From Cellulophaga sp. L1A9 (GTDB taxonomy: Bacteria; Bacteroidota; Bacteroidia; Flavobacteriales; Flavobacteriaceae), in assembly GCF_009797025.1 (NCBI RefSeq), contig NZ_CP047027.1, forward strand, positions 682,001 to 746,000: a DNA stretch of 64,000 bases, given 5' to 3'. This document shows positions 55,262 to 64,000 of the stretch, one piece after another; the first letter of the stretch is position 1; every line of letters begins with the position of its first letter. The notes below the pieces were generated by a model. That model did no database searches and was not told where the DNA came from. It saw only the letters and a program-made list of their open reading frames with translations. A program made the translations under genes and the position numbers.

Positions 55262-56077
55262 ATGGAATGCAAGAACTGTACCCTTACATTACAAGAAAAC
55301 CATAATTTTTGTGCAGATTGTGGCGCAAAAGTGATCAGAAATAGGTTAACTATAAAAAATCTATTTAGTGATTTTGCTCAGCGATTTCTAAATATTGACA
55401 ATACTTTTATTCGCACTTTTGGAAAGCTGTTTGTGGCTCCTGAAGTAGTAATTGTAGGCTATATCAATGGGGTCAGAAAAAGATATATGAATCCAATATC
55501 TTATTTTACAATTGCTGTTTTCCTTGGAGGACTTTTCTTTTTCCTAGTTCAAAAATTCTTTCCTACAGCGATGGATTATCAATTTACACAAATGAAAGTT
55601 GACAGCTCCGATCCATCCCAGCAAATGGGAATAGAGTTTGCGAAGAAATTTCAAGATATTACCGTTGAATATCAAAGCATCTTTTATTTAGCAATGCTCC
55701 CTTTTCTATCCTTAATTTCAAGAGTAGTTTTCTACAACAAAAAGCAATTTAATCTCAGTGAGCATTTCGTTATAAATATGTATGCTTATACCCAAATGTC
55801 AATTTTGATTAACATTTTATATATCATAAGTATATGGAATAGCCAATGGATATATTATCTATCTATGAGCAATGCTATTACCTTAATTTTATACTTTTCC
55901 TATGTATACAAAAAAACATTTCAACTTACTTGGAAACAAATACTACTAAAGCTGTTATTATTTTTAGTAATTTTCGGAATACTATTTTTAGGTATAATTA
56001 TTTGCACAGGTATTTACTTAGTATTTTTCACAGATACATTTAAACATCTAAAAAATACACAAGCAATGCTATACTAA
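55262..56077 (+). CDS. DUF3667 membrane protein with zinc-ribbon N-terminus
   Basis: 271 residues. A short zinc ribbon opens the protein (CKNC near 3-6, CADCG near 17-21), followed by LFSDFAQRFLNIDNTFIRTF and NPISYFTIAVFLGGLFFF typical of DUF3667, and four to five membrane helices. Function unknown. It follows cdaA by 38 bases; the stop overlaps the convergent ABC exporter stop by 4 bases. Confidence 0.82.
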   Translation: MECKNCTLTLQENHNFCADCGAKVIRNRLTIKNLFSDFAQRFLNIDNTFIRTFGKLFVAPEVVIVGYINGVRKRYMNPISYFTIAVFLGGLFFFLVQKFFPTAMDYQFTQMKVDSSDPSQQMGIEFAKKFQDITVEYQSIFYLAMLPFLSLISRVVFYNKKQFNLSEHFVINMYAYTQMSILINILYIISIWNSQWIYYLSMSNAITLILYFSYVYKKTFQLTWKQILLKLLLFLVIFGILFLGIIICTGIYLVFFTDTFKHLKNTQAMLY

Positions 56078-57840
56078 GCTACTTCTTCTATAGAGAATTG
56101 CGCTTCATAAAGATTATTATAATAGCCTCCTTTTTTAAGAAGTTCTTTGTGCGAGCCTATTTCAACAATTTTACCAGCATCCATAACAATAATTTTATCT
56201 GCTTTTTTAATCGTTGCTAACCTATGAGCAATAATAATGGAAGTTCTACCTTCTGTAATTTTATCCGTTGCTTTCTGTATCAGCTGCTCCGAATAGGTAT
56301 CTACAGACGACGTTGCTTCATCTAAGACAAGAATACTAGGGTTACTAACATAAGCCCTTAAAAAGGCTATGAGCTGACGCTGTCCGCTGGAAAGCATCGT
56401 ACCGCGTTCTTTTACATTATAGTTGTACCCTTCAGGCAAGCTAGTTATAAATTCGTGTACCCCTATTTCTTTAGCTGCAGCTTCAATTTGTGCTAATGAA
56501 ATATTCTCATTTTTCAATGATATATTATTTGCAATAGTATCTGCAAAAAGAAAAACATCTTGCAGCACTACCGCTATTTTAGAACGTAGTGAGGCCAACT
56601 TATAGTCTTTGATATTTATACCATCTACAGCTATTTCGCCTGAGTTTATTTCGTAAAATCTATTTAACAAGTTGATAATAGTTGATTTACCGGCACCTGT
56701 AGCCCCTACAATAGCAACAGTTTCACCTGCTTTTACTTCAAAAGAGATTCCATGCAGTACTTCTTCATCTTCTAAGTATCCAAAACGCACTTCTTTAAAA
56801 TCAATAGCTCCTTGAATAGTAGTCTTCTCTATGGTACCAGAATCTTCAATCTGACTCTCGGTATCTAATATTTTAAATACTCTATTGGCTGCCACCATTC
56901 CCATCTGCAGGGTATTAAACTTATCTGCAATTTGACGTAATGGCCTAAACAACATATCAGAAAGTAGAATAAAAGCAAAAATGGCTCCGTACTCACTAGG
57001 ACCTACATTCGCTATATTTAATAATCCACCATACCAAACAATTAAACCTATGGCAATAGAAGAAACAATCTCTGCAATTGGAAAGAAGATAGAGTTATAC
57101 CAGACCGTTTTTAACCATGCATTTTGATGCTTTTCATTGATCTCTCTAAATTTCTCTTTTTCAATTTCTTCTCGATTAAAAAGCTGAACTATTTTCATCC
57201 CAGTTATTCGCTCTTGTACAAACGAATTTAAGTTAGACACCTCTGCTCTAACCTCCGTAAAGGCTATTTTCATTGCTTTTTGAAACAATCTGGTTGCATA
57301 GGCGATAATAGGCAATAATGCAAAAACGATTAAAGCCAATTTCCAGCTTTGATACAGCATGACACCTGCCACAACAATCATTTTAAGTAAATCTGCTACT
57401 ATCACAAAAAAACCTTGACTAAATATCTCTCCTATTCGCTGCATATCTGCAACTGCCCTAGTTACCAAAACACCAATAGAAGAACTATCAAAATACTTCA
57501 TCTTAAACCCTAACATGCGTTTAAACAAATCTATTCTAACATCTTTAATCACAGATTCTCCTAACCAGTTGGCATAATAATTAAAGCCTAACTGACTCAC
57601 TACCTGACCAATAAGCACTCCCAACATAGCCATAGTCATATATAATAATTTCTGACTGTCTTTCTGCGTAATTGCTTCATCAACAATATGACCAACAATT
57701 ATTGCCGTCATTACGGCAAAACCTGAAAGTAAAATTGCAGCAATAGCTACACCGTAGAAGGTAACACGATAGGGCTTAGTGTAGTTTACTAATCTTTTAA
57801 ATAAGAGAAAATCAAATGCTTTTCCTGATTTATTATCCAT
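56074..57840 (-). CDS. MsbA-like ABC exporter (fused permease and ATPase)
   Basis: 588 residues: six-helix ABC exporter domain about 1-320 and a nucleotide-binding domain with Walker A VGATGAGKSTIINL near 379, the signature LSSGQRQLIAF near 483, Walker B SILVLDEATSSVD near 504 and H-loop IIAHRLATI near 535. It probably exports a lipid or lipid-like compound as a homodimer. Its ATG overlaps the end of truA by 8 bases, so the two are co-transcribed. Confidence 0.92.
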   Translation of the reverse strand: MDNKSGKAFDFLLFKRLVNYTKPYRVTFYGVAIAAILLSGFAVMTAIIVGHIVDEAITQKDSQKLLYMTMAMLGVLIGQVVSQLGFNYYANWLGESVIKDVRIDLFKRMLGFKMKYFDSSSIGVLVTRAVADMQRIGEIFSQGFFVIVADLLKMIVVAGVMLYQSWKLALIVFALLPIIAYATRLFQKAMKIAFTEVRAEVSNLNSFVQERITGMKIVQLFNREEIEKEKFREINEKHQNAWLKTVWYNSIFFPIAEIVSSIAIGLIVWYGGLLNIANVGPSEYGAIFAFILLSDMLFRPLRQIADKFNTLQMGMVAANRVFKILDTESQIEDSGTIEKTTIQGAIDFKEVRFGYLEDEEVLHGISFEVKAGETVAIVGATGAGKSTIINLLNRFYEINSGEIAVDGINIKDYKLASLRSKIAVVLQDVFLFADTIANNISLKNENISLAQIEAAAKEIGVHEFITSLPEGYNYNVKERGTMLSSGQRQLIAFLRAYVSNPSILVLDEATSSVDTYSEQLIQKATDKITEGRTSIIIAHRLATIKKADKIIVMDAGKIVEIGSHKELLKKGGYYNNLYEAQFSIEEVA

Positions 57841-58585
57841 GGTTTTTTACAATATTATCTGGGTATAAAACTGAGGTCAAATATAAGCCTTTTGCTGGCG
57901 CGGACGCCCCTGCTTGGCTCCTATCTTTACTTTTTAATATAGCTTTAACATTGGATATATCTATCTTCCCTAATCCAACTTCTAACAGTGTACCGACTAT
58001 AGCGCGCACCATATTTCTTAAAAAACGATCTGCTGTAATGGTAAAAACCAAAACCCCATCGTTCACTTTCCATTCCGCATATTTTACATCACAATTAAAA
58101 GTATTTACGGCTGTATTGCTCTTTGAAAAACACTCAAAATCTGTCTGTAATAGGAAAAGCTGGGCCGCTTCGTTCATTTTATTAATATCTAAAGGGTATT
58201 TAATTAAATGAGCATGGTTGGTTAAAAACGGATTTTTCTGCTGTACAATCCAATATTCATATGTTCTAGCAACGGCATTAAATCTTGCATGTGCTTCTTC
58301 TGGAACCTGAAAAACATCCAGTACAGCAATATCTTTAGGCAAAAAAGCATTTAACCGAAAAACAAAATTTTCTTTATTTGGTATTTCTTCAAAATCAAAA
58401 TGAGCATACAATTCCTTTGCATGAACTCCCGCATCTGTTCTACCGGCACCCATCAAAATAATTTCATCAGATAATAGTTTTGATAAGGCATCTTCTAAAA
58501 CACCCTGTACCGTAACGGCATTAGGTTGTTTCTGCCACCCATGATAATGTTTTCCGAAGTAAGAAAAACGAATAAAATACCTCAA
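57833..58585 (-). CDS. truA: tRNA pseudouridine synthase A
   Basis: 250 residues: RYFIRFSYFGKHYHGWQKQP at the start, GAGRTDAGVHAKELYAHFDF near 46 with the catalytic aspartate, and FLRNMVRAIVGTLLEVGLGK near 198. It makes pseudouridine at positions 38-40 of tRNA anticodon arms. Confidence 0.97.
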   Translation of the reverse strand: MRYFIRFSYFGKHYHGWQKQPNAVTVQGVLEDALSKLLSDEIILMGAGRTDAGVHAKELYAHFDFEEIPNKENFVFRLNAFLPKDIAVLDVFQVPEEAHARFNAVARTYEYWIVQQKNPFLTNHAHLIKYPLDINKMNEAAQLFLLQTDFECFSKSNTAVNTFNCDVKYAEWKVNDGVLVFTITADRFLRNMVRAIVGTLLEVGLGKIDISNVKAILKSKDRSQAGASAPAKGLYLTSVLYPDNIVKNHG

Positions 58586-58715
58586 AGGAATATGCTATTT
58601 TTGTGAATTACAAAGGTACTAAAGAAATACGATATTGCTTCTTCACCTCTTAGTACGAATCACAACATCACGATGACACTCGAGAAGCTTTTTAATTTAC
58701 TTTGAAATTTAACAA

Positions 58716-59213
58716 ATGACCCGAATACTTTTACTTTCTGATACACATAGCCATATAGATGATACGATACTAAAATACGCTAAAAAAGCAGATGAAATAT
58801 GGCATGCAGGTGATATTGGTACGCTAGATGTTACTGATACATTAAAAAAAATAAAACCAATTAGGGTAGTTTATGGTAACATTGACGACCATGTAGCACA
58901 AATGGAATTCCCGCTAGACAACAGATTTATGTGTGAAGGGGTTGATGTCTGGATGACCCATATTGGTGGCTATCCGAATAGATACAATCCTAGAATTCGT
59001 GAGGATATTAAGAAAAACCCACCAAAATTATTTATTAGCGGACACTCACATATTTTAAAAGTGATGTGGGATAAAAAGCTAAATCTCCTGCATATGAATC
59101 CCGGAGCATGCGGTAAGCATGGCTTTCACCAGGTACGCACGATGCTACAATTTGTTATAGACGGGGCAGAGATTAAAGATTTAGAAATTATTGAATTAGG
59201 AAAGAGAGGATAG
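58716..59213 (+). CDS. YfcE/MJ0936-type metallophosphoesterase
   Basis: 165 residues with all five phosphoesterase motifs: LLSDTHSHIDD, WHAGDIGTLD, VYGNIDDH, MTHIGGYP and SGHSHILK. The small size and motif spacing match the YfcE-like phosphodiesterases. Cytoplasmic; physiological substrate unknown. A shared terminator follows. Confidence 0.92.
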   Translation: MTRILLLSDTHSHIDDTILKYAKKADEIWHAGDIGTLDVTDTLKKIKPIRVVYGNIDDHVAQMEFPLDNRFMCEGVDVWMTHIGGYPNRYNPRIREDIKKNPPKLFISGHSHILKVMWDKKLNLLHMNPGACGKHGFHQVRTMLQFVIDGAEIKDLEIIELGKRG

Positions 59214-59243
59214 CTGATTCTCATTAAGAATTACTACAAAAAG

Positions 59244-59273
59244 AAAAACGATTGCCTTTTGACAATCGTTTTT
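59244..59273. terminator. Bidirectional intrinsic terminator
   Basis: AAAAACGATTG (59244-59254) pairs with CAATCGTTTTT (59263-59273) and has a T-run on the plus strand. It lies between the convergent phosphoesterase gene and the exported-protein gene at 59296. Confidence 0.85.
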
Positions 59274-59295
59274 TTCTTTAAATTCTGATACTCAG

Positions 59296-60840
59296 CTATT
59301 CACAGCTATTAAGCGCTTTTGCAAATTTTGTTAAATCCTCTTTAGTATTTTTAAATTCTCCTGATTCTACATTTGCTTTTAAAGCCGCACAACCATCACC
59401 AAAAATAGCCAGTTCTTTATTAAAACCGAAAACAAAGTTCTTTCCCATAGTAGATGTTCCTTCTTCAGAACCATTTAATAAAAGCACAAATTCATTAGTC
59501 ATATGCTCATACAAATTAACCTTTGCTCCTGCTACCAAGACTTTTGCAAATTTTAGAGAAGCATTTTCATCGCCCTCTAATGAAGACTGAAAATTAACAA
59601 CCTCAAAAACATCACCACTAGCCACTACCATTTTCTTTGCATTAACCGCTTCAAACACCTTAACTTCATTATCCGCTGAATCTACCAAATTAGCCACTGC
59701 ACTAATGCGAGATAACTCATTAGCTGTTACCAGTGTCTGTAAGGTATCATTTTCAGTTGTAATCAAAAAAGCAATAGACTTTTCAGAGGTATCCTCTGGT
59801 GCTTGAACAATAATTTCGGTAACCACAGGTTCATCAGAAACATCTTCGGTAATCACCTCAAAATGCCTTGTATCCAATTCATTAAGTTTCAATTCTTCTA
59901 TTAATTTATCGGCATTTGCAATAATTCTTTTTCCATCGCCTTTATCATAATCATTTGCAATAAGCTTATTGGCATATTCCTTTGCTTTTTCTGGTTGATC
60001 TAATTTTAAATACAACAACGCATTATTATAAAAACTAGCATACCTTACTTTACGCGATTTCTTGTCATCACCATTAAACCGAACAACAACATCATCAAAA
60101 TAACCAACTATAGGCTTCACCTCTGCTAAAAGAGTTTCTACGGGCTGATCATACTCCATCTTTTCAAAGATTTCTTTTAACCCATTACCTGCTTCTTGAT
60201 GTTTTCCAAATTCCGAGTGTTTTTTATTTCCTAAAATCCAGAAATTATTACCATTAGAACTGGTATAAGGCACATATCCATATAAGTAATTAACCCTACT
60301 ATATATTTGATCTTCAATTTCTGAACGATGTTTTACACGATACTCATCTCTAATATTATACCTATTGTCATTATAATATTTGCTCGCTGCCGAATAGGAT
60401 TTAAAGCTAGAGCTAACATAGTTATCTGATTCCTGATACGTATTAGAACTACTTTTTTCCGTATAAGAATTTGTTAAAGACAAGGTTGCCGAAGAGCTAA
60501 AACTTGTATGCACATTATAGTAGTATTTGGTAGAGATTACCTTCCCATCTTTATCTTTCTCCTCCACAGTTTCTTTTTCTATATTAACTTCACCTGCCTT
60601 TGTTCCATGAAAATTAAACACAAAATCTATAGTACCGTTAGTAGCCACTTTTGTAAACCCAGACAAGCGAATACTTCTTGTGTTGGAAGAATAGGTACGT
60701 TTGGCATCATCTAAAATGGGGTGTGTAGGCAAATTTACATAAGAAACTTTAAAATATTCGCGATCTAAATTGGCACTTTGGGCACACAAAATGGTGTTTA
60801 TTGAAATAAATAAAAGAAAACATAGTAGTGTTAATTTCAT
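59296..60840 (-). CDS. Exported protein of unknown function
   Basis: 514 residues with a signal peptide of about 20 residues (FISINTILCAQSA). The first third is rich in Ser, Tyr and Thr (about 95-170). The middle (about 275-330, SFYNNALLYLKLDQPEKAKE and YANKLIANDYDKGDGKRII) looks like a TPR-type helical repeat. An acidic linker precedes a C-terminal part rich in beta propensity. I do not recognise the family. It is single, with its own terminator on the shared hairpin at 59244. Confidence 0.7.
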   Translation of the reverse strand: MKLTLLCFLLFISINTILCAQSANLDREYFKVSYVNLPTHPILDDAKRTYSSNTRSIRLSGFTKVATNGTIDFVFNFHGTKAGEVNIEKETVEEKDKDGKVISTKYYYNVHTSFSSSATLSLTNSYTEKSSSNTYQESDNYVSSSFKSYSAASKYYNDNRYNIRDEYRVKHRSEIEDQIYSRVNYLYGYVPYTSSNGNNFWILGNKKHSEFGKHQEAGNGLKEIFEKMEYDQPVETLLAEVKPIVGYFDDVVVRFNGDDKKSRKVRYASFYNNALLYLKLDQPEKAKEYANKLIANDYDKGDGKRIIANADKLIEELKLNELDTRHFEVITEDVSDEPVVTEIIVQAPEDTSEKSIAFLITTENDTLQTLVTANELSRISAVANLVDSADNEVKVFEAVNAKKMVVASGDVFEVVNFQSSLEGDENASLKFAKVLVAGAKVNLYEHMTNEFVLLLNGSEEGTSTMGKNFVFGFNKELAIFGDGCAALKANVESGEFKNTKEDLTKFAKALNSCE

Positions 60841-60952
60841 GAAATTTGATTTTTTGTTAAAATAATGTTAACGAATTACAACATTTAATTTAAAAAAAAC
60901 AAATAAATAGTAGAAAATAAACCTTATTATTCTTAATTTTTAAACAATAAAA

Positions 60953-60974
60953 AACCCGGGCACTACCCCGGGTT
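60953..60974 (-). terminator. Intrinsic terminator after the DUF4293 gene
   Basis: AACCCGGG (60953-60960) pairs with CCCGGGTT (60967-60974); a T-run follows on the minus strand (TTTTTTATTG). A GC-rich stem in otherwise AT-rich DNA. Confidence 0.85.
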
Positions 60975-61004
60975 CAACGCACTAATACTACTAAGATGTT
61001 AGGT

Positions 61005-61415
61005 TTAACGTAAGCGATCAACAGATTTTACAAGATCCTCATCCTTCCTAATTGCCTTGTTGGCCAAGACTAAAAAAACGATAGAAAAAATAGGAATCAG
61101 CATCCCAATACCCTTCTCAGAAACCGAAATTTCTCCAGATAAGTTTAGCGATCGATAAACGAAAAATCCTAGTAAAAAAAGGTTCAATATCATATTCAAT
61201 CTGTTTACCACAAATTGGTTTTGTCTTTTTTTGTACAATAATATACTTACTAAAGCCAATACGGCCGAAACGAAAAATGCTCCAGAGATTAAAACATCAT
61301 CTTTTGCAAAAATTTCCTTTCCTTCAATATCAGACCATAGGTTTACCCAAAACGGTAAAGCGGCCGTTAAAAGTATAACGATAAGTAAATATAAGGTTTG
61401 GATTCTTTGAATCAT
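61005..61415 (-). CDS. DUF4293 membrane protein
   Basis: 136 residues beginning MIQRIQTLYLLIVILLTAAL with four transmembrane helices, matching the DUF4293 family usually found beside rho in this group. Function unknown. Divergent from rho, with a TTATTTTG box about 40 bases upstream that resembles a -7 element. Confidence 0.85.
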   Translation of the reverse strand: MIQRIQTLYLLIVILLTAALPFWVNLWSDIEGKEIFAKDDVLISGAFFVSAVLALVSILLYKKRQNQFVVNRLNMILNLFLLGFFVYRSLNLSGEISVSEKGIGMLIPIFSIVFLVLANKAIRKDEDLVKSVDRLR

Positions 61416-61607
61416 TCTCTAAATTATAATTTAAGACTGCAAAATAAGCGTCTTTTTAAGAAATATCAATGAAATATTGAAAATAATTTGTAATATTGTC
61501 TCGCAGTACAATAACACTCACCAATATTTTGGACATCGTTCCGTTAATTATCAAAATCACAATACACTTCATTTTTTCATAGAGACGTATAATTTATTCA
61601 ATTATTA

Positions 61608-63350
61608 ATGTTTGAAATTTCAGATTTAAAATCAAAAAAGCTTCCTGAGCTTCAGGAAATAGCTAATGGTTTAAAAGTACCAAAGTACAAAACCTTAAAA
61701 AAACTAGACTTAGTTTATCAAATTTTAGATGTGCAAGCTGCCAACCCTAAAGTTGTACAAGCTGCGCTAAGTAATGCCACTCCCGAAGTAGCAGAAAAAC
61801 CTAAGCCAGCCAAAGTTCTACGACCTAAAAAACCTAGAATCACAACTAAAACAGACAAAACAGAAGAACCTGCTACTGAAAAAACGGTAGAAAGTGTTCC
61901 TAAAAAGCCAAATCCGAGGCCTAATAAGCCAAACCCAAGGCCCGTTGTTGCAAAGGAACTTCCTAGCAAAACTACTGAAGAAAGCCCTGCACAAGAGACA
62001 GCTAAAGCAACTCCTAAAGAAGCTAGAGCTCCGCATCCAAAAAATACGAAAACTCCAGTTTCTAATCAGAAAAAAGAGTTTCAAAAAAAGACTCCTGTTC
62101 ACAATAATCAGAACAACAGCAATCCAAATCAAAATAATCCAAATCAAAACAAACCTAATCCTCGTCCAAAACAGGAGAAGAACAACAATTTTGATAAGGA
62201 TTTAAAAAACAGGTATAAGGAGCCAGAATACGAATTTGATAGTATTATAGCTAGTGAAGGCGTTCTAGACATCATGCAAGATGGCTACGGTTTCTTGCGC
62301 TCTTCTGATTACAATTATTTATCATCACCTGATGATATTTATGTTTCACAATCTCAAATACGCTTATTCGGTCTAAAAACTGGAGATACGGTTTTAGGAA
62401 ATGTTCGCCCACCAAAAGAAGGAGAAAAGTATTTTCCTTTAATTAAGGTGAATAAAATTAATGGGATTGACCCTCAAGTGGTGCGTGATCGTGTTGCTTT
62501 TGAGCATTTAACACCCTTATTCCCTCAAGAAAAATTTAATTTATCAGAAAGACAAGGTACTATATCTACACGAATTATCGACTTATTCTCTCCTATAGGG
62601 AAAGGACAAAGAGGTATGATTGTATCGCAACCTAAATCTGGTAAAACAATGTTATTAAAAGACATTGCAAATGGTATCGCAGCCAATCATCCTGAAGTTT
62701 ATCAAATTATATTACTTATTGATGAACGTCCAGAGGAAGTTACAGACATGCAGCGTAATGTACGTGGAGAGGTTGTAGCATCTACTTTTGACAAAGAGCC
62801 AACAGAACACGTAAGAGTGGCTAATATTGTATTAGAGAAAGCTAAAAGATTAGTAGAATGCGGCCATGATGTTGTCATCTTATTAGATTCTATAACACGT
62901 TTAGCACGTGCATACAACACGGTACAGCCGCCATCTGGAAAAGTATTAAGTGGTGGTGTAGATGCAAACGCATTACACAAACCAAAACGTTTCTTTGGAG
63001 CTGCACGTAACATTGAAGGCGGAGGATCATTATCTATTATTGCAACCGCATTAACAGAAACAGGCTCTAAAATGGATGAAGTTATCTTTGAAGAATTTAA
63101 AGGTACCGGTAACATGGAACTACAATTAGATCGTAAGATTGCTAACCGTAGAATATTCCCTGCTATTGATCTTACTTCTTCTAGCACACGTAGAGATGAT
63201 CTATTGCTAGACGAAGCTACGATACAACGTATGTGGATTTTACGTAAATACCTTGCAGACATGAACCCTATAGAGGCTATGGAGTTTATTGAGCAACGTA
63301 TTAAACAAACAAAAAACAATGAAGAATTTTTAATGACGATGAGTCAATAA
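61608..63350 (+). CDS. rho: Transcription termination factor Rho with a long disordered insertion
   Basis: 580 residues. Rho N-terminal helical domain about 1-50 ([20 protein letters not shown]); a low-complexity insertion about 55-200 rich in Lys, Pro, Thr, Asn and Gln ([13 protein letters not shown] and N-P-N-Q-N repeats); cold-shock RNA-binding domain about 205-270 ([20 protein letters not shown]); RecA-like motor with Walker [10 protein letters not shown] near 346 and Walker [15 protein letters not shown] near 422. Escherichia coli Rho is about 420 residues; the extra length is nearly all insertion. Such insertions are known from Bacteroidota. Confidence 0.97.
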   Translation: MFEISDLKSKKLPELQEIANGLKVPKYKTLKKLDLVYQILDVQAANPKVVQAALSNATPEVAEKPKPAKVLRPKKPRITTKTDKTEEPATEKTVESVPKKPNPRPNKPNPRPVVAKELPSKTTEESPAQETAKATPKEARAPHPKNTKTPVSNQKKEFQKKTPVHNNQNNSNPNQNNPNQNKPNPRPKQEKNNNFDKDLKNRYKEPEYEFDSIIASEGVLDIMQDGYGFLRSSDYNYLSSPDDIYVSQSQIRLFGLKTGDTVLGNVRPPKEGEKYFPLIKVNKINGIDPQVVRDRVAFEHLTPLFPQEKFNLSERQGTISTRIIDLFSPIGKGQRGMIVSQPKSGKTMLLKDIANGIAANHPEVYQIILLIDERPEEVTDMQRNVRGEVVASTFDKEPTEHVRVANIVLEKAKRLVECGHDVVILLDSITRLARAYNTVQPPSGKVLSGGVDANALHKPKRFFGAARNIEGGGSLSIIATALTETGSKMDEVIFEEFKGTGNMELQLDRKIANRRIFPAIDLTSSSTRRDDLLLDEATIQRMWILRKYLADMNPIEAMEFIEQRIKQTKNNEEFLMTMSQ

Positions 63351-63374
63351 AAACAAATCTTCTTTTAAATACTT

Positions 63375-63403
63375 AAAGCCCAATGAAATTATCATTGGGC
63401 TTT
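63375..63403 (+). terminator. Intrinsic terminator after rho
   Basis: AAAGCCCAATGA (63375-63386) pairs with TCATTGGGCTTT (63392-63403), followed by a T-run. It lies 24 bases after the rho stop. Confidence 0.9.
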
Positions 63404-63570
63404 TTTTATTTCGCTTATTTCCAAGGTTATACAAATGCCACTTCATAAATTAAAGCCGTTTAGAATTTAATTTCTCACATATTTCAAATATATTTACAAC
63501 GCATAAAAAGTACAATCCCCTCTACGACTTATATGCAAGTAATTTTTTTTAACCCTAAAAATCACAACCA

Positions 63571-64000
63571 ATGACATGTAAAAAAAATCTGGGATTGCTC
63601 TTTATTGCTTTCTCGCTACTCGTAAGCTGTAATTCTGAAAAGAAGCCAACTACTCCCGATGCTCAGCCTAATCAAAAAGAGCAACACGAAGAAACTCCGA
63701 AAGAAATTAAAGCTCCCGAAAAAATTATCACTATTACAGAAGCTAAAGAAGTTTACGATAATTACACACAAAAAAGAGCTAACCTAATTGAAGCCACAGA
63801 AGAACCCTTAGAAGATGGTTCTAAATTTATTGCTTCGCGTTTTGGCGATTACGATATAGAAACGGTAAAAAACTATATTGCTTATGTAGAGCAAGAAGCT
63901 AAAGAGGCTGGAGTAAAAGTAGAAACCTTACGTTTTTATTTCTCTACCTACCCTGATAAAAAAGAATTTCCTGACCGAAAAAAAGTAAAGCACCCGCGCC
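63571..64000 (+). CDS. Hypothetical lipoprotein (partial)
   Basis: The frame is open from ATG 63571 to the window end (143 codons). The lipobox ends at Cys20 (SLLVSC). A charged linker (about 22-50) precedes a region TITEAKEVYDNYTQKRANLI and FIASRFGDYDIETVKNYIAY that looks helical. No family recognised; the C-terminus is outside the window. Confidence 0.7.
   Translation, partial: MTCKKNLGLLFIAFSLLVSCNSEKKPTTPDAQPNQKEQHEETPKEIKAPEKIITITEAKEVYDNYTQKRANLIEATEEPLEDGSKFIASRFGDYDIETVKNYIAYVEQEAKEAGVKVETLRFYFSTYPDKKEFPDRKKVKHPR

Noticed and set aside
61900..62205. Short tandem repeats within rho as a possible CRISPR or satellite
   Set aside because: The repeats are in frame and encode Pro/Asn/Lys-rich protein; spacing is irregular and there are no unique spacers.
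62702..63319. 205-residue open frame opposite rho
   Set aside because: Antisense to the Rho motor domain with no recognisable motif; a codon-pattern shadow.
1..64000. Defence systems, secondary-metabolite clusters, prophage, CRISPR, tRNA or rRNA genes
   Set aside because: I looked for nucleases, reverse transcriptases, large assembly-line enzymes, phage structural genes, direct-repeat arrays and tRNA-like folds and saw none that I could support.

Overview
The window looks like a chromosomal stretch from a member of the Flavobacteriaceae (Bacteroidota), probably a marine polysaccharide degrader of the Cellulophaga/Zobellia/Maribacter type. The evidence is AT-rich DNA, a SusC/SusD pair, lipoproteins with acidic residues right after the lipid cysteine, TAnnTTTG-like -7 boxes, a Rho with a long Asn/Pro/Lys-rich insertion, and families typical of the phylum (DUF1599, DUF3667, DUF4293, SusR-like and hybrid two-component regulators). 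Genus assignment is inference. I see no tRNA, rRNA, CRISPR array, prophage or defence island.

Region 1 (1-16830), uronate use and a decaying flank. A partial metallophosphoesterase lipoprotein follows the C-terminal remnant of a GH115 alpha-glucuronidase. A LacI-type regulator is divergent from an operon for fructuronate reductase (SDR type), mannonate dehydratase, uronate isomerase and a TRAP transporter (DctPQM). Two matching GTGT-GCGT-ACAC operator-like repeats lie in the divergent promoter region. Glucuronate or galacturonate would enter by TRAP and become 2-keto-3-deoxygluconate; KDG kinase and aldolase are not in the window. A cytochrome-c-type lipoprotein and a SusD-less TonB-dependent receptor follow. 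Then come the wreck of a hybrid two-component regulator and a dead IS3-family element.

Region 2 (16862-27017), L-fucose. A sugar-porter gene carries one nonsense codon. An AraC regulator precedes a complete non-phosphorylating fucose route: L-fuconate dehydratase, 2-keto-3-deoxy-L-fuconate dehydrogenase, diketo-deoxyfuconate hydrolase, fuconolactonase, L-fucose dehydrogenase and FucP. These are followed by a mutarotase gene interrupted by a stop, and an L-lactate dehydrogenase that would oxidise the lactate product.

Region 3 (27111-34643), galactose. It holds a glucose/galactose-type MFS permease, a NUDIX-type regulator divergent from galK-galT-lacI across a perfect 39-bp inverted repeat, a split YeeE/YedE pair, and a Gfo/Idh/MocA oxidoreductase.

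Region 4 (34640-48629) is a beta-glucan (laminarin-type) polysaccharide utilisation locus on the minus strand. In transcription order it runs SusR-like regulator, SusC, SusD, surface glycan-binding lipoprotein, large GH16, an intrinsic terminator, GH3, small GH16. A roughly 150-residue module is shared three times between the glycan-binding protein and the large GH16.

Region 5 (48694-64000) is mostly housekeeping: ClpS, a HEIGH-type metalloprotease, PrmA, TpiA, a DoxX-like protein, DUF1599, FolP, diadenylate cyclase, DUF3667, an MsbA-like ABC exporter, TruA, a YfcE-like phosphoesterase, an unknown exported protein, DUF4293, Rho and a partial lipoprotein.

The most striking pattern is that four sugar genes or gene remnants in the first 26 kb (GH115, hybrid regulator, sugar porter, mutarotase) are interrupted by single in-frame stop codons while the reading frame on both sides stays intact. 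I did not find a convincing wholly new system. The best leads are the regulatory inverted repeats, the shared glycan-binding-like module and this decay pattern.
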